NCBI RefSeq assembly: GCF_029360775.1
Contig: NZ_JARKMZ010000007.1
Span: 1-64,000, forward strand
Direction of reading: 5' to 3'
Length of the DNA: 64,000 bases
From: Daejeonella sp. H1SJ63
GTDB lineage: Bacteria; Bacteroidota; Bacteroidia; Sphingobacteriales; Sphingobacteriaceae
Below, piece after piece: positions 16,869-28,725 of the stretch; within the stretch, counting starts at the first letter, position 1; each line of letters opens with the position of its first letter. The position numbers were made by a program, and so were the translations under genes. The notes under the pieces were generated by a model. The model saw only the letters and a program-made list of their open reading frames with translations. It searched no databases and was not told where the DNA came from.

Positions 16869-18209
16869 ATGAAGATCCTGAACAAAGACCTCTATTGGAT
16901 CAGATCGGGATTCTTTACCCTGCTCCAGAATCTGTTGGGTGTATTCTTCAGTATTGGAAGCTTTTATATCCTGCTGAGGCTCTTAGGTCAAAACGAATAT
17001 GGCGTTTGGGCCTTATTTATGGTTACAGTTACCATTCTGGAAACTGTACGGGGTGGACTCGTTCAAAATGCACTGATCAAATACCTGGCATCGGAAGAAA
17101 AAGCAGAACATCCGGGGATTATTGCTGCTTCATTTACTATCAGCGGGCTTCTGACATTATTTTGCATCCTGATAAACCTTGGTTTTTCGGAGTTGCTTTC
17201 TGCTCTATGGAAAGCTCCCGAGCTGGTTTCCATATTCAATATGTATTGTATTACATTTATTATTTCAGGCATATTGACCCAGTTTAACTGCATTCTGCAG
17301 GCCAATCTGAAATTCAGAAGCATCTTTATAAGCACCTTCATTTTACAATTCAGCTTTTTTGTATACGTACTTATCTGTTATGTTTTCAAATTCCGGATAG
17401 AATTGATTAATCTGATCTATATGCAGATGTTCAATTATTCTTTAGCTGCTTTCATTGCTTATTTTCAGGTTAAACCATACCTGAGTATCAACTTTAAAAG
17501 CTGCCGCAACTGGATTAGTCGTCTGTTCAATTATGGAAAATATGCTTTCGGAACATCCATCAGCTCAATTCTTTCTGTTACAGTAGATCAAATGATGCTG
17601 GGTGCTATACTTTCGCCGGTACAGGCAGGCGCATTCAATGTGGCGGTACGACTTACCAATCTGCTTGATATACCTACTAATGCTATTGCGGTGATTGTAT
17701 TTCCGCAGAGTGCAAAACGTATCAATACTGAAGGAAAAGAAGGCATTAAATATTTGTATGAAAAATCTGTAGGAACACTCATTGCACTGCTCATACCCGG
17801 AATCCTTTTCCTTTACTTATTTTCAGGATTTGTGGTTAACCTGATTGCCGGAGCAAATTATAAAGACACCATACCCCTGCTGCATATTACCCTGCTCTAT
17901 TGTCTTTTTACTCCTTACGGCAGACAGTTCGGAAATATCCTTGATTCAATAGGAAAAACAAAACTCACTTTTTTAGTTGTATTACTTGTTACCACAATAA
18001 ATATCGGTCTTAATTATCTGTTCATCAACAAATTTGGTGTATTAGGCGCTGCCTATGCCACACTCACTGCACATATCATCGGATTTGGCATCGGGCAAAG
18101 CATTCTGAGAAAAGAGCTTAATGTGAGTATTGCCAATACCATAGTATACGCATGGAGGTTCTATCCTGAGTTCTACAGCAAATACATCAAAAAATCACAA
18201 GCTGACTAA
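16869..18209 (+). CDS. Wzx-type polysaccharide flippase
   Basis: A 446-residue membrane protein with about twelve to fourteen hydrophobic helices, beginning IRSGFFTLLQNLLGVFFSIGSFYILLRLLGQNEYGVWAL in outline, the standard start of the MATE/MOP-superfamily polysaccharide exporters. It would flip lipid-linked repeat units to the periplasm for polymerisation. Translation starts at the base after the previous stop. It is the last + strand gene before the type IX-linked genes, whose OmpA gene converges on it only ten bases away. Confidence 0.88.
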   Translation: MKILNKDLYWIRSGFFTLLQNLLGVFFSIGSFYILLRLLGQNEYGVWALFMVTVTILETVRGGLVQNALIKYLASEEKAEHPGIIAASFTISGLLTLFCILINLGFSELLSALWKAPELVSIFNMYCITFIISGILTQFNCILQANLKFRSIFISTFILQFSFFVYVLICYVFKFRIELINLIYMQMFNYSLAAFIAYFQVKPYLSINFKSCRNWISRLFNYGKYAFGTSISSILSVTVDQMMLGAILSPVQAGAFNVAVRLTNLLDIPTNAIAVIVFPQSAKRINTEGKEGIKYLYEKSVGTLIALLIPGILFLYLFSGFVVNLIAGANYKDTIPLLHITLLYCLFTPYGRQFGNILDSIGKTKLTFLVVLLVTTINIGLNYLFINKFGVLGAAYATLTAHIIGFGIGQSILRKELNVSIANTIVYAWRFYPEFYSKYIKKSQAD

Positions 18210-18219
18210 TTTAGAAAAA

Positions 18220-20310
18220 TCAGTTATTGCAATTTAAAACTGTAATATTTACACCATTCAGCAATACTTCAAACTCAGTTCGCCTGTTCTTTTGCTGTTC
18301 AGATTCAGGACATAGTACACCCTCTTCGCAGGAATTAATCAAGCGGCTCTTGCCGTAATAATGAACCTCAATCCGTCTCCCATCTATACCTTTGGATATA
18401 AGATAATTACGTGCAGCTTCCCCGCGTCTTAGTGAAAGTTCTTTATTGTATCCATCAGAAGCTCTGCTGTCAGTATGGCTTGCAGATATAATACTGATCT
18501 CCGGATTTTGCTTCATTATCTCAGCAATTCCATCAAGTGTTTCAGCGGCGTCCTGACGAATCTCTGCCTGATCAAGATCATAATAGATACTCTCAAGAGT
18601 AAAGTTCTTCTTTAAGGTTTCACAATTATCCATTACCCAGTTCTGCAGGTTCTCGGCTCTGTTCAGCTTCAGGCTTACATTAAGTGTAGTATCGGTAGTA
18701 ATTCCGGTGGTACTGACATACACCTGACGACTCACATAAGACATCCGGTTTCCGCTTAACTCATAATCCATTTCCTTAGCAAGAACTTTGGTAAATTCTC
18801 CTCTGCTATTGGTAACGATGGTATCAATAATTCCGTTATGACGCATAATCACCCTTCCTCCTGACAATGCCTTATTTGTTCCGGCATCAACAATAAGACC
18901 TTTCAGCGTAACTGTATATTTCATATAGTCAAACTGATAGATATCGTCATTCCCTCTTCGGTTAGAGCTGAAGAATCCACGCTTTCCTTCTTCATCCTGA
19001 ATGAATCCGAAATCGTCCCCTGAGGAGTTAATATCTACACCCATATTACATGGATTTCCAATTGCTTTCAGATCTTTTAAAACTACCTCGAAGATATCCA
19101 GTCCACCAAGACCCGGATGCCCTGTAGAAGAAAAATATAATTTCCCGTTATTGTGCAGGTATGGGAACTGTTCATTACCTTCTGTATTGATCTTAGGGCC
19201 AAGATTTACAGGTCTTCCCCATTTTTTCCCTTCACCGGTGCGTACGCAATAGTAAAGATCGGTACCTCCAAACCCTCTGGGCATGTCCGAGGCAAATACC
19301 AGAATATGTCCATCAGGTGATACCGTTGGATGTCCGGTTGAATATTCATTGTTATTATAAGGAAATGGGGTGATTTTTTCCCATCCGCTGCCACTTGCCG
19401 TAAACAATTTCAGTTTATTGATACCCCCCTTACTTTGTGCTGCCTTACCTGAAATATAATTATTTCTCGTAAATATAAGCCCTCCCTCCGGTAACAACGC
19501 AGCAGGCCCCTCATGGTAACTGCTCCTTACCTTTCCTCTAAGCAAATAAGGTTCATTCTCCTGCTGTATTTCTTTTTTTCCTGAAGTCAGCATACCAATC
19601 AATGAACGGTCTTTTGTATCTGTCTGGGCAATATATCTGGTAGCCTTTCTCTTCTCCTCCCTTTTGGCACTATCTGGTTCGCCCTCTGTAATACTTTTCA
19701 GATCATCTACAATATACATATCAGAGTAAGATGTTCTGTCCCACTGAAATACGAATCTTGTTTTCTGAGCACGATTTGAGATAAACAGAAGACCATCTTT
19801 ATAATACATTGGAGAATACTCGGAATCTTCAGAATTAATGTTCAGAAACTTTACTTTATAATCTCCGGCATTAGCATTAATTAAATTAAAATTTGCTTTG
19901 GAGAAGGCATCTGCCCGACGATCAGTCGGTTTCATACTCAGAAATTTGCGATACCACTGCTCAGACTGCTCATATTTTTGTTTATTGGCCAGTGCCTCAG
20001 CATAATACAATGCCCATTCAGGCTTGATATTTTTGTGCTTGCACAATTCCCCATACCAATACATAGCTTCATCGTAGTTTTTGATATTGCGATTACTTCC
20101 GGCTATCATTTCCTGAGCACTTATATTATCAGGTTCCTTCTCCAGTACTCTTTTTAGTTCTTTGATGGCATCAGCAAAGCGAAGATTCTGATATTCAAGC
20201 AGGGCTTTTCTTAACAGTTGATTATTATCTACCTGTTGCGACTTCGCCGGCTGCAAAGCAACTATCATAAGGCAAATAATAAATGTTAAGCTTAATTTCC
20301 TGATTTTCAT
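18220..20310 (-). CDS. OmpA-family protein with TPR and propeller domains
   Basis: A signal peptide ending near AKSQ is followed by TPR-like helices (residues 30-150), PD40/WD40-like propeller blades (about 155-450, with repeats such as HPTVSPDGHILVFASDMPRGFGGTDLYY), a carboxypeptidase-regulatory-like domain (about 470-560) and a C-terminal OmpA domain (about 580-690) with peptidoglycan-binding residues in SASHTDSRASDGYNKELSLRRGEAARNYL. This order matches PorE-like and related OmpA proteins linked to type IX secretion in Bacteroidota. It follows the PorP/SprF gene by 16 bases. A role in anchoring or supporting the secreted adhesin at the cell wall is inferred. Confidence 0.88.
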   Translation of the reverse strand: MKIRKLSLTFIICLMIVALQPAKSQQVDNNQLLRKALLEYQNLRFADAIKELKRVLEKEPDNISAQEMIAGSNRNIKNYDEAMYWYGELCKHKNIKPEWALYYAEALANKQKYEQSEQWYRKFLSMKPTDRRADAFSKANFNLINANAGDYKVKFLNINSEDSEYSPMYYKDGLLFISNRAQKTRFVFQWDRTSYSDMYIVDDLKSITEGEPDSAKREEKRKATRYIAQTDTKDRSLIGMLTSGKKEIQQENEPYLLRGKVRSSYHEGPAALLPEGGLIFTRNNYISGKAAQSKGGINKLKLFTASGSGWEKITPFPYNNNEYSTGHPTVSPDGHILVFASDMPRGFGGTDLYYCVRTGEGKKWGRPVNLGPKINTEGNEQFPYLHNNGKLYFSSTGHPGLGGLDIFEVVLKDLKAIGNPCNMGVDINSSGDDFGFIQDEEGKRGFFSSNRRGNDDIYQFDYMKYTVTLKGLIVDAGTNKALSGGRVIMRHNGIIDTIVTNSRGEFTKVLAKEMDYELSGNRMSYVSRQVYVSTTGITTDTTLNVSLKLNRAENLQNWVMDNCETLKKNFTLESIYYDLDQAEIRQDAAETLDGIAEIMKQNPEISIISASHTDSRASDGYNKELSLRRGEAARNYLISKGIDGRRIEVHYYGKSRLINSCEEGVLCPESEQQKNRRTEFEVLLNGVNITVLNCNN

Positions 20311-20326
20311 GATCCTGGTCTGTAAT

Positions 20327-21265
20327 TTAGAAATATCTGGGTGATAATGTTCTGCTTCGATCGAATGAAAACTCGTATCTCAGCATAAATTCATGACTAC
20401 CCGAATTATAGTTTCTCAAAGAGCTTATACTTTTATCGTAGGCATACCCTATTCTGATTTGCGGTGTAAGTCTTAGTTCCATCAGAGCAGAAATATCCGC
20501 TCCCGTTCTGTACTCAGCTCCGATCGCTATAACTTCTTTAATCCAGAGTGTGGCATTAAGATCTGCCTGAATTGGCGCTCCCATCACCCCCTTAAGAAGT
20601 ACTGAAGTCTTCAGGTTAAAATCCATACCAACAGGAAATACATAACCGGTAGCGAAATAAGCATGAGCCCTTTGTCTGGCAGTGATGTCATCTACTCCTA
20701 TAGAATCGGTATTTAATCGGTTCGGAATAAAATCAAGTACAGAAAAGCCAGAGTAAAAACGTTCTGAACTATAGTAAATACCCGAACCAAAATTATAGAG
20801 GGTTTTATTCACATCTGCAGTAAAGGCCTGGTCTGGAATCGGACCCGCAGGATCGGGGTTGACTGTAGAAAAACCTGCATGGTAATTATTCAGACTGCCC
20901 TGCAAGCCAAATGAGAGACTGCCATCATTGATCGGAATTTTGTAAGCCCCGCTTAATACAAAGTTTGCAGATCTGGTGATTCCAATCTTATCACTGCCCA
21001 CCTGAAAGCCCAGACCTATGCGATCATTAGATAGCGGAGCGTCCATCGTAAAGGTTGTTGTTTTGGGTGCGCCCTCAACCCCAACCCATTGATTTCTGTA
21101 CAAAGCAGTTGCAGCCACCACATTACGGCTGCCCGCATAGGCAGGGTTAAGTGCCAGAGAGTTGAACATGTACTGGGAAAAATGAGCATTCTGCTGGGCG
21201 ACGACAGTTCCATTCAGACTAAAAAACCCAATCAAAATAAGGACAACTCTATCTATTATGCGCAT
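20327..21265 (-). CDS. PorP/SprF-family type IX secretion protein
   Basis: A 312-residue outer-membrane beta-barrel protein. After a signal peptide ending VVAQ comes the family signature QNAHFSQYMFNSLALNPAYAGS, then alternating amphipathic strands to the terminal aromatic residue. PorP/SprF proteins pair with secreted proteins carrying a type B C-terminal signal, as SprF does with SprB. The gene follows the giant adhesin by 18 bases and precedes the OmpA gene by 16, so the three form a dedicated secretion and surface-attachment unit. Which core secretion machinery it uses cannot be seen, since the core genes are outside the window. Confidence 0.93.
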   Translation of the reverse strand: MRIIDRVVLILIGFFSLNGTVVAQQNAHFSQYMFNSLALNPAYAGSRNVVAATALYRNQWVGVEGAPKTTTFTMDAPLSNDRIGLGFQVGSDKIGITRSANFVLSGAYKIPINDGSLSFGLQGSLNNYHAGFSTVNPDPAGPIPDQAFTADVNKTLYNFGSGIYYSSERFYSGFSVLDFIPNRLNTDSIGVDDITARQRAHAYFATGYVFPVGMDFNLKTSVLLKGVMGAPIQADLNATLWIKEVIAIGAEYRTGADISALMELRLTPQIRIGYAYDKSISSLRNYNSGSHEFMLRYEFSFDRSRTLSPRYF

Positions 21266-21283
21266 CTTAAACTAATCTCGGCA

Positions 21284-24200
21284 TTACCTGTTCACAGTAA
21301 TAAAGCCTACATATTTATCCTTTTTATCTATTATAATGATATAGTAATAGGTTCCATCAGGTATACCACTCCCCAGGAAAAATCCTTCAGTAACCTCACC
21401 GCCCCAATCATTTTTATAATCAATTGACTTATAAACAGGGTTACCCCATCGATTATACATCTCCAGTGAAACATGCTTTCCATCTGCATTCTGAACCACA
21501 AACTTATCATTGATACCATCACCATTAGGCGAGAAGCCCTGTGGTACATAGGAAGGAAGCAAGTCAAGCTTGATCTGAGTGCGCTCAGCCGGACTCACAT
21601 CACCTGTTTGTAAAGGATCCGGTTTTAAACCATTGGTAGAAACATCATTTACCTTATAACCTGTAATGTGAGAGGTGCCCTCTGCTGCCGCTGAATTAGA
21701 GAATGTCCCGCCTGCAAGCAACAACTTAACATTAACATCCAGTTCAATCTTAGCTTCTTCAGCCCCAACAAGCTTACTTGAATTCAGCAGAAGTTCAGTA
21801 TCACTGATCCCTGTAAAACCGGTATTCGCACGGAGATTACCGGTAGCAGTAACCGATTTGACCCTGAACTCAGCACCATTGAAAGCCAAAGCCAGATTGT
21901 CTTTCACACTAACCTTATCCAGATCATTTGTTCCGAAATTAGCTACGGTAAAGATGAATTTAAGATCGTAAGTTCCGTTAACATTGGGTTTTGTTGAGGC
22001 AAGCTGTTTTGCCAGACCAATTTTCGCACCGGGATCGCTTGGCTGATTTACCGTAATAATTACCTGAGCATCATTAGCTGCATATTGTGTGCCATCAGAT
22101 GCATTCCATAAGAATGATGTAGTTCCGTTCCAGTGCAATGGCGGCTCAAAAGTTACTACATTGGGAAATTTAACGAGCTCCTGACCTGCAAAGGCGAGAA
22201 TACCGTTTACTCTTAGAATACCAACAGGTGGAAGACTTACAATTTTGATCTTGCTGATAGTATCCGTATCAGCAAACTTAGCAGCAAAATCTACCCTATT
22301 GAATACAATCTGAGAAGCGCTATTGCTTGTTATATATACATTGGAAACTACCGGCGGTATGTTCACCAGTGGAGTTGAAATATTAACAGTAGCTACATTA
22401 CTGTCGTTGTAACCGTCATTTACTTTATAGGTAAAACTGTCGTTTGTGAATGTTCCATTATTATGCACATAGGTAAATGATCCGTTGGCATTCAGGGTCA
22501 AAGAACCATGAGAAGGATTTGAGACTTTAATTGCGGTTAGAGGGTGACCGTCAGCATCGGTATCATTTGCAAGCAAACCGGGTGCTGCAATTGTTAAAGT
22601 ACCGCCTCTGGTAGTAGTATAGGTATCGGCAACAGCTACCGGAGGAATGCCCGGCTCTACCACCGTAATATTAACATTTTTACCGGCTAAAGCATAACCT
22701 ACCAGACAGGATGCATTGTACTGAAAGCTCACAGTTCCGGTAAAATCCGGCCCCGGGGTAAAGCTTAAATTAGCCAGATCTGCGGCAATGATTTCCTGCC
22801 CTGCAGTAACATTTACTCCGCCCAGCTTCAGAATACCGCTTGAAGGAAGCGTTACGATCTTTACTTTCTGCAGATCATGCAGCAGGTCAACAAATTTCTC
22901 AGTAAAGTTTATTGCAGCAAAAGTATAAGTCTGATTCTTAAAGATTGTTTTATTGATATCAGCAATAACCGGCGCAGCTCCCGGCAAAGCAATAGTCAGA
23001 GTTACGGTTACGATATTGCCGTCGACCGTACCATCATTAACTTTATAAGCAAAACTGTCAGAATCATTCGTTCCGCCCCCATGAACATAGGTAAATGAGC
23101 CGTTGCTGTTAAAAGTCAGGGTGCCCTGTGAAGGATTACTAATCTTTATTGCGGTGATGGTATTCCCATCAGAATCAGAATCATTAGAAAGTACTCCAGG
23201 TACAGACACCGCCAGCGTGGAGCCCCTGATTAGGTTATACGAATCGGCAACAGCCACCGGGGCCTGATTGGGACGTACAATGTTCAGCGTTACGGTAACC
23301 GTATTCCCATCAACTTTTCCATCATTTACCTTATAGGTAAAACTGTCGCTTGTAGCCGAACCACCTGTATTCGCATAAGTAAATGAGCCATTGCTATTGA
23401 AAGTCAGGGTACCGTAAGCCGGATTAGAAACCTTGATTGCAGTAAGCGGATCACTGTTCAGATCTGTATCGTTACCCAATACCCCGGGAGCAGATACCGT
23501 TGTTATACCATTATGTGTTACTGTATAAGTATCATTCTGCGCAACAGGAGGATTGTTTGCTGAGCTGATAACTATATTTACAGTTACAGTATTACCATCA
23601 GCGGTACCGTCATTCGCTTTATAAGTAAAACTGTCGCCAGTGGTATTACTTCCATTATGCTGATAGGTAAATGAACCATTACTGTTAAACGTTAAAGTCC
23701 CGTTTGCCGGATCGAGCACTTTTACTGCCGAAAGGGTATTACTCTCAGCATCGGTATCATTTGCAAGTACACCAGGTGCCGCTTGTGTAAGAGTACTGCC
23801 TCTGGTAACAGCATAGCTGTCGGCAACCGTTACCGGAGCAGTATTGGTAGCAGTAACTGTTATGCTTACTGTTACCGTATTCCCATCGGTAATACCATCA
23901 TTTGCTTTATAGCTAAAACTATCAGATGTATTATTCCCGCCTCCATGCACATAAGTAAAAGAGCCATTACTATTAAACGTCAAAGTTCCGTTTGCCGGAT
24001 TACTTACTTTTACCGCTGTAAGCGTGTTATTGTTGGCATCAGTATCATTAGTCAAAACTCCCGGAGCAGGAACATTTAGTGTCCCTCCTTTCAATACTGA
24101 ATACGTATCGGCAACCGTTACCGGAGCAGTATTTCCCGGTACTGCAGCATTGATTGTAATTGTTTTAGCAGCGCTGGCAGTGCAGCCCACTGAAGAAACT

Positions 24201-27200
24201 GTATAGGTAATTGTCGCAGTACCCTGTGCTACACCAGTAACCACACCCGTGCTTGAATTCACTGTTGCCACAGCAGTATTGCTGCTGCTCCATGTGCCAC
24301 CAACCGTTGTATTCGTATACGTTGTGGTTGCCCCTGCATTTAAAGTACTGTTACCCTCTGTTGCAGCTACAGTTGGCAGAGCATTAATAGTTACCGTAGC
24401 AGTGGCAGCACCGGAACATGATCCTGATGTAAATGAATATGTTACTGTATAAGTACCCGGAGTACTGGCAGCCAGATCAATCGTTCCGTTAGAAGAGTTG
24501 ATACTTAAGCCAAGTGTAGAAGAATAAGTTCCTCCGGTAGTTCCGGTATGGGTAACACTTGCGGTTCCTGCTGCACAATAAGGTGTTCCGGCATATGTAA
24601 TTGTTGCAGCCGGCCCGTTGGTGACACTTACCGCAAATGTGCCCGGAAGACTCGGACAAGCATTGGGTCCCGTTGCAACCACACTCCAGCTGCCGCTGGT
24701 AGCATTTGCAGCATAGCTTACTGTAATGGAAGAGGTGCCTCCCCCGGAAGCAATCGACGCCCCGGTTCCGCTATACGTCCATGAGTAGCTTGTATTGGCA
24801 ACACTCGTAACACTATATACGTTAGCGCTTGTTCCTGAACATACTGCAGCATTTCCGCTAATGGCACCTGGTGTTGGTGTTGAATTAACCGTCACTGCAA
24901 GTGTTCGGGCAATACTGGTACAACCTGTGGCTGTATTAGTTGCTGTTACACTCCAGGTGCCACCGACAGCTGTATTAGAATAATTTACTGTAATACTGTT
25001 ACCTTCCGGATTGGCAGTAAATGTTACTCCCGAAGGATTACTGTAGGTCCAGGTATAGGTATGTCCGAGCTCTCTGGTTATGGTATAAGTTACATTTGAG
25101 GTACTGATACAGACTGCATCCAAACCGGTAATGGAGGAAGGTTGGACAGCTCCGTTAACTGTTATGGTAAAGGTTTGTGTGGCATAAGTATCATCCCCGG
25201 TATTGGCTGTACCCCCATTATCCGACAGAACAACACTAACTGTTGCTAATCCATTGGCGCTTGATGCAGGAGTATAAGTTAAATCACCTGTTAGGGGATT
25301 TATAACCGGCTGAACAGTGAATAATGAATTATTATCATTGGTAACCGTAAATGCTAATGTTTGTGCATTTTCATCGGCAGGCCCCTTGCTTAGTGCTGTG
25401 GCCCAGGCCGCTGCCGTCTGAGCTCCGGCACATGCAGTAACCGTTTGATTAGATCCTTTAGTGAAACCTGGTTCATCATTTACTGGATTCACTGTAATGG
25501 TAAAGGTTTGTGTCGCAAAAGTATCATCCCCGGTATTTGCTGTACCCCCATTATCCGACAGAACAATACTAACTGTTGCCGTTCCGTTCGCATTAGCTGC
25601 CGGAGTATAGCTAAGATTACCGCCGGAATTAATGGCCGGTTGTGTGGAAAACAATGTATTATTATCGTTGGTAAGCGCAAAAGTCAGAGTCTGGGCACTC
25701 TCATTTGCCGGTCCGGCACTTATAACTGTAGCCCAGCCCGTTACCGTCTGAACTCCGGCATCTTCATTAACGGTTTGATTAGCTCCTTTTGTAAAACTTG
25801 GTTCATCATTTACCGCAGTAATCGTAATATTTACTGTAGCATCTGCTGCTGAATATAACCCTCCGGCATCGCCTCCACGCCAGGTAAATGATGCTGAACC
25901 ATTATAATTTGCTGCCGGCACAAAGCTTATATTAGCAAGGTTAGCATAAGGGATTACCTGTTCATCAGTAATATCAACACCACTTAATTTTAAAACTCCA
26001 TGCAAAGGATCAGGAAGATTCGTAATCCTCACATTTGCCAGAGCATCACCATTGGGGTCTGTAAAATTAGATGAAGAATAATCTGAGTTATAAAAATCAC
26101 TTTGCGCAAATGGAATGCTTGAATCTTCAAAACCTGATTTCGAAATATCAGATGGAGTATTTGGCGCGAGCGGAGTAGTAGCAGGTACAACAATAGAAAT
26201 AGCCCTGATTTCATGAACATTAACCGAACCGCCGGTTGATGCAGCAAATCCATAACTCAAATTAGCCGGCACAGGCGAACTTGGCACATAGGTATAATTT
26301 TGTATAATGTGATGAGTCGTAGCGGTTGCGGCACCTGTTGAATTCTCTGTTATACGAACGTTAATCTTAAAATTGGATGTTAAGGGAATAGGTTCAATAT
26401 CAATTTTAGCATTACGATACCCACTATTCGAGCCGCTTAAACCCTGAGCCCTGGTAGGGGTAGTAAGAGAAGTTAGCCCGACACCACCGCTTACATTAAA
26501 TGCAGTACCTGCACCTGCATTAGTCATTGCAGTTTGATTCTTGGTTTCAATAGTTATTAAATGCTCATAATTAGTCCCTCCACCGGTACCCAATCCATCA
26601 CCATCACCCCTAAGTGTAACAGATTGTGAAATTGCAGCACTTCCGCTTCCACCGGAATCGCCGGTTCTGATTATATTACCTCCTCCAGCCTTGGATGTTT
26701 GAAAATTTCCAAACTCATCAAAACCTATTCCGAGAAAGCCCTTACTTAATCCGGGAAGAACATTCTGAACATGCTGGGCATAACCAAGTGAGCCTCCAAA
26801 AACTCCAATATTAAATCCGGCAGCGGTATATCCCGCAGCCGTACTGGCTGTTAAATCTCTGTTAACAACTGAAGCGTCATAAAGAAAAAATGAGATACCA
26901 TCGGCAGAACCACCATAGGTATAATAATCAAAACTTATTGACAGACCATTTGAAGAAGGAAATGATCGGGTATTCCTCGCAAATCCGGTCTGATTATTTA
27001 CAGTTCTCGTTAATCGTAAATACCCCGATCCGACGGGATCGGCAGTTACTAGTTGTCCGGAATTTATAGTACCCGTTCCTACTGAACCATAGGCTGTAAC
27101 AGAATCCTGATTTGCTGTTAAGAAAGCATGACTTTGTAATATTGGTCCTGTACCCACAGTCCCGCCAAATATCATGCCCGGCGAAGTAGCATTCATAAAA

Positions 27201-27313
27201 CTGTCTCCGTAAGGGAACTGTGCTTTTACACTGCCGGTCATAAAGACAAACAGAAACAGCAGGATCAGAATGAACCTGAAGTTGAGAAAAGCAGAGTATA
27301 TTCTTTTGAGCAT
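21284..27313 (-). CDS. Giant type IX-secreted repeat adhesin
   Basis: A 2009-residue surface protein. After the signal peptide comes an L-type lectin-like domain (to about residue 380). Next are a cadherin/VCBS-like segment, two near-identical repeats starting [18 protein letters not shown], several PKD/Ig-like modules (SYSWTYSG), a BIG2-like module, and four tandem plus one separate cadherin-like repeats ([28 protein letters not shown]). A DUF11-like segment and a gliding-motility-associated type B C-terminal domain ([30 protein letters not shown]) follow. It probably binds glycans through the lectin domain and is exported by the type IX system with the PorP/SprF partner downstream. The repeats are similar enough in DNA to recombine. 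Confidence 0.93.
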   Translation of the reverse strand: MLKRIYSAFLNFRFILILLFLFVFMTGSVKAQFPYGDSFMNATSPGMIFGGTVGTGPILQSHAFLTANQDSVTAYGSVGTGTINSGQLVTADPVGSGYLRLTRTVNNQTGFARNTRSFPSSNGLSISFDYYTYGGSADGISFFLYDASVVNRDLTASTAAGYTAAGFNIGVFGGSLGYAQHVQNVLPGLSKGFLGIGFDEFGNFQTSKAGGGNIIRTGDSGGSGSAAISQSVTLRGDGDGLGTGGGTNYEHLITIETKNQTAMTNAGAGTAFNVSGGVGLTSLTTPTRAQGLSGSNSGYRNAKIDIEPIPLTSNFKINVRITENSTGAATATTHHIIQNYTYVPSSPVPANLSYGFAASTGGSVNVHEIRAISIVVPATTPLAPNTPSDISKSGFEDSSIPFAQSDFYNSDYSSSNFTDPNGDALANVRITNLPDPLHGVLKLSGVDITDEQVIPYANLANISFVPAANYNGSASFTWRGGDAGGLYSAADATVNITITAVNDEPSFTKGANQTVNEDAGVQTVTGWATVISAGPANESAQTLTFALTNDNNTLFSTQPAINSGGNLSYTPAANANGTATVSIVLSDNGGTANTGDDTFATQTFTITVNPVNDEPGFTKGSNQTVTACAGAQTAAAWATALSKGPADENAQTLAFTVTNDNNSLFTVQPVINPLTGDLTYTPASSANGLATVSVVLSDNGGTANTGDDTYATQTFTITVNGAVQPSSITGLDAVCISTSNVTYTITRELGHTYTWTYSNPSGVTFTANPEGNSITVNYSNTAVGGTWSVTATNTATGCTSIARTLAVTVNSTPTPGAISGNAAVCSGTSANVYSVTSVANTSYSWTYSGTGASIASGGGTSSITVSYAANATSGSWSVVATGPNACPSLPGTFAVSVTNGPAATITYAGTPYCAAGTASVTHTGTTGGTYSSTLGLSINSSNGTIDLAASTPGTYTVTYSFTSGSCSGAATATVTINALPTVAATEGNSTLNAGATTTYTNTTVGGTWSSSNTAVATVNSSTGVVTGVAQGTATITYTVSSVGCTASAAKTITINAAVPGNTAPVTVADTYSVLKGGTLNVPAPGVLTNDTDANNNTLTAVKVSNPANGTLTFNSNGSFTYVHGGGNNTSDSFSYKANDGITDGNTVTVSITVTATNTAPVTVADSYAVTRGSTLTQAAPGVLANDTDAESNTLSAVKVLDPANGTLTFNSNGSFTYQHNGSNTTGDSFTYKANDGTADGNTVTVNIVISSANNPPVAQNDTYTVTHNGITTVSAPGVLGNDTDLNSDPLTAIKVSNPAYGTLTFNSNGSFTYANTGGSATSDSFTYKVNDGKVDGNTVTVTLNIVRPNQAPVAVADSYNLIRGSTLAVSVPGVLSNDSDSDGNTITAIKISNPSQGTLTFNSNGSFTYVHGGGTNDSDSFAYKVNDGTVDGNIVTVTLTIALPGAAPVIADINKTIFKNQTYTFAAINFTEKFVDLLHDLQKVKIVTLPSSGILKLGGVNVTAGQEIIAADLANLSFTPGPDFTGTVSFQYNASCLVGYALAGKNVNITVVEPGIPPVAVADTYTTTRGGTLTIAAPGLLANDTDADGHPLTAIKVSNPSHGSLTLNANGSFTYVHNNGTFTNDSFTYKVNDGYNDSNVATVNISTPLVNIPPVVSNVYITSNSASQIVFNRVDFAAKFADTDTISKIKIVSLPPVGILRVNGILAFAGQELVKFPNVVTFEPPLHWNGTTSFLWNASDGTQYAANDAQVIITVNQPSDPGAKIGLAKQLASTKPNVNGTYDLKFIFTVANFGTNDLDKVSVKDNLALAFNGAEFRVKSVTATGNLRANTGFTGISDTELLLNSSKLVGAEEAKIELDVNVKLLLAGGTFSNSAAAEGTSHITGYKVNDVSTNGLKPDPLQTGDVSPAERTQIKLDLLPSYVPQGFSPNGDGINDKFVVQNADGKHVSLEMYNRWGNPVYKSIDYKNDWGGEVTEGFFLGSGIPDGTYYYIIIIDKKDKYVGFITVNR
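22370..24120 (-). repeat. Cadherin-like tandem repeats inside the adhesin gene
   Basis: Four adjacent units of roughly 285-290 bases lie between about 22980 and 24120, each encoding VADxYxxxxGxTL, PGVLxNDx[14 protein letters not shown] and TVTV. A fifth, more diverged unit lies at about 22370-22650. The DNA for the [13 protein letters not shown] strand is nearly identical between units. Unit number is likely to vary between strains through slippage or recombination. Boundaries are approximate. Confidence 0.8.
25140..25830 (-). repeat. Pair of near-identical repeats inside the adhesin gene
   Basis: Two consecutive units of about 330 bases encode NDEPxFTKGxNQTV, a TLxFxxTNDNN block and [14 protein letters not shown] followed by QTFTITVN. 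The DNA around the [12 protein letters not shown] segment is nearly the same in both copies, which points to a recent duplication within the gene. Boundaries are approximate. Confidence 0.7.
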
Positions 27314-27546
27314 TTATCTTATATCAAAACTGTAACATTCCAACCTGAGTAAGAAGCACTATTAACAAAGTCAAATATTACACCAATCAGGCTTTAAACA
27401 CAGATTATCAGAATTTAAGTGCATTTAAACCCGCTCCAGCCTGAATTTATTTTTAAACATATTGCTACACCGCAGTCAGCATCCATTTAAACCTTTTGAA
27501 ACATGCAGAATCTCCACATTTTGAGGAATTTTTTCCCCATAATGAA

Positions 27547-28062
27547 TTATACTCTTCCAGATCTTCTTCCGGTAAAAGTGCTAAACAGTATATAAACACC
27601 AACAAAAGCGATAATTAAAGAAATCACATCCATGATGGTTACACCATCATTTGGATTCAGATAAAACAGGGTAAACATTTCAAAATATGGAGGTGCCGGC
27701 ATGATAATCATCCCAAACCCAAGCAAAATCAGGAGAAGAGCAATCAGAACTCTGAGCCCCAGGCCAATATACCCTGAAACTGCATGCTTACGTTGTGCAA
27801 CTTTATCGGTATTGATAAAAAGCAGCTGGTCAAGATCTTCTTCAGGACCTTCAGTCTGTGCTCTTCTTTTACCTTCCTCCTGATAAGGTTCAGGAACCGT
27901 GATACCGGAAGCATTCCGGATAGCAGAATTGAATTTTTTCTGTAAACCCTGGAGAGTTTCATTATCCATTGGAGTTTCAGAAATAAGAAGAATGAGTTCA
28001 TCCAGCTTGCGGTGAAGTTGATCTGATTCATCCTGAGAGTCGTTGAATTTCAGATTTTCCAA
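27547..28062 (-). CDS. Two-span membrane protein of unknown function
   Basis: A 171-residue protein with an acidic, helical cytoplasmic N-terminus (residues 1-95). Two hydrophobic spans (about 98-121 and 142-161) are separated by a short loop with PPYFEMFTLFYLNPNDG, and the tail is basic (GRRSGR). No known domain is recognised. It stands alone between the adhesin, 233 bases downstream in its direction of transcription, and a 660-base non-coding stretch. The hydrophobic profile and sensible start make it a likely real gene. Function is unknown. Confidence 0.65.
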   Translation of the reverse strand: MENLKFNDSQDESDQLHRKLDELILLISETPMDNETLQGLQKKFNSAIRNASGITVPEPYQEEGKRRAQTEGPEEDLDQLLFINTDKVAQRKHAVSGYIGLGLRVLIALLLILLGFGMIIMPAPPYFEMFTLFYLNPNDGVTIMDVISLIIAFVGVYILFSTFTGRRSGRV

Positions 28063-28725
28063 AATATTTAAATCGTATTAATTTTCTATAGTTATAATCT
28101 TATCGTTTAAAGAAATTGTCCATAAATTAATTAAAGCTGCGGGACATTACCCTAACAGGAACAATTGAACCCTGAGCAATGTAAAAATCCGGCAAATAAA
28201 GTAAAAAATTACCTAAACAAATATAATAATATATTGTAAATCAGCAGAAAAATGAGTCCTTACGCCGATCAAATTTTATTAACAATACCTTAGTTCTTAG
28301 CAATATCATCGCAGCATATTCATCTGCTATAATGCTCTCATGCACCCACACCTCTTTTAATAAATTACAAAAAAGGAAAAATATTTAACTTATTCAGACC
28401 CGCTGTAATACAGTTCTGCAAAGCATGCCTGACGGTCAGATACATTGAATCTGTAATACAAAAAACCGAACGCTCTTACTCCTGATTTTCCTCTGCTGCC
28501 GGAAATACTGGAGCTGCTCCGGCATTAAAGTCCGAAAGCATAAATTCAGGAAATTTCTGAGCGGTTCTAAGAGGAACCGGATGGTTTTCAAATTTCCGGA
28601 TCCACAATAGATGTGGGCACATGATAGCTCTACGGATGAAGCATGAATTACATATTGTTATTCCGGCAGACCGGAGAGGATATAACAATCCGGTATTTTT
28701 TTCTGTAATTTGAAAAGAATATTAA
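28063..28725. other. Long intergenic stretch
   Basis: About 660 bases between divergently placed genes, with no supported coding sequence. A 70-codon minus-strand frame at 28476-28688 lacks coding character. A short palindrome CTGACGGTCAG lies near 28430. Promoters for the minus-strand membrane protein and the + strand GT2 gene should be here; none can be named with confidence. Confidence 0.5.

Noticed and set aside
23300-24120. Regularly spaced similar segments that might suggest a CRISPR array
   Set aside because: The spacing is about 290 bases and the segments encode protein repeats in frame; there are no short direct repeats with unique spacers.
22877-25852. Several + strand frames opposite the adhesin gene
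   Set aside because: They mirror the repeat structure of the adhesin (cysteine- and serine-rich shadow peptides) and have no independent coding evidence.
28476-28688. 70-codon minus-strand frame in the long intergenic stretch
   Set aside because: Composition is not protein-like (mixed cysteine and arginine-rich start with no domain), and no neighbours or start context support it.
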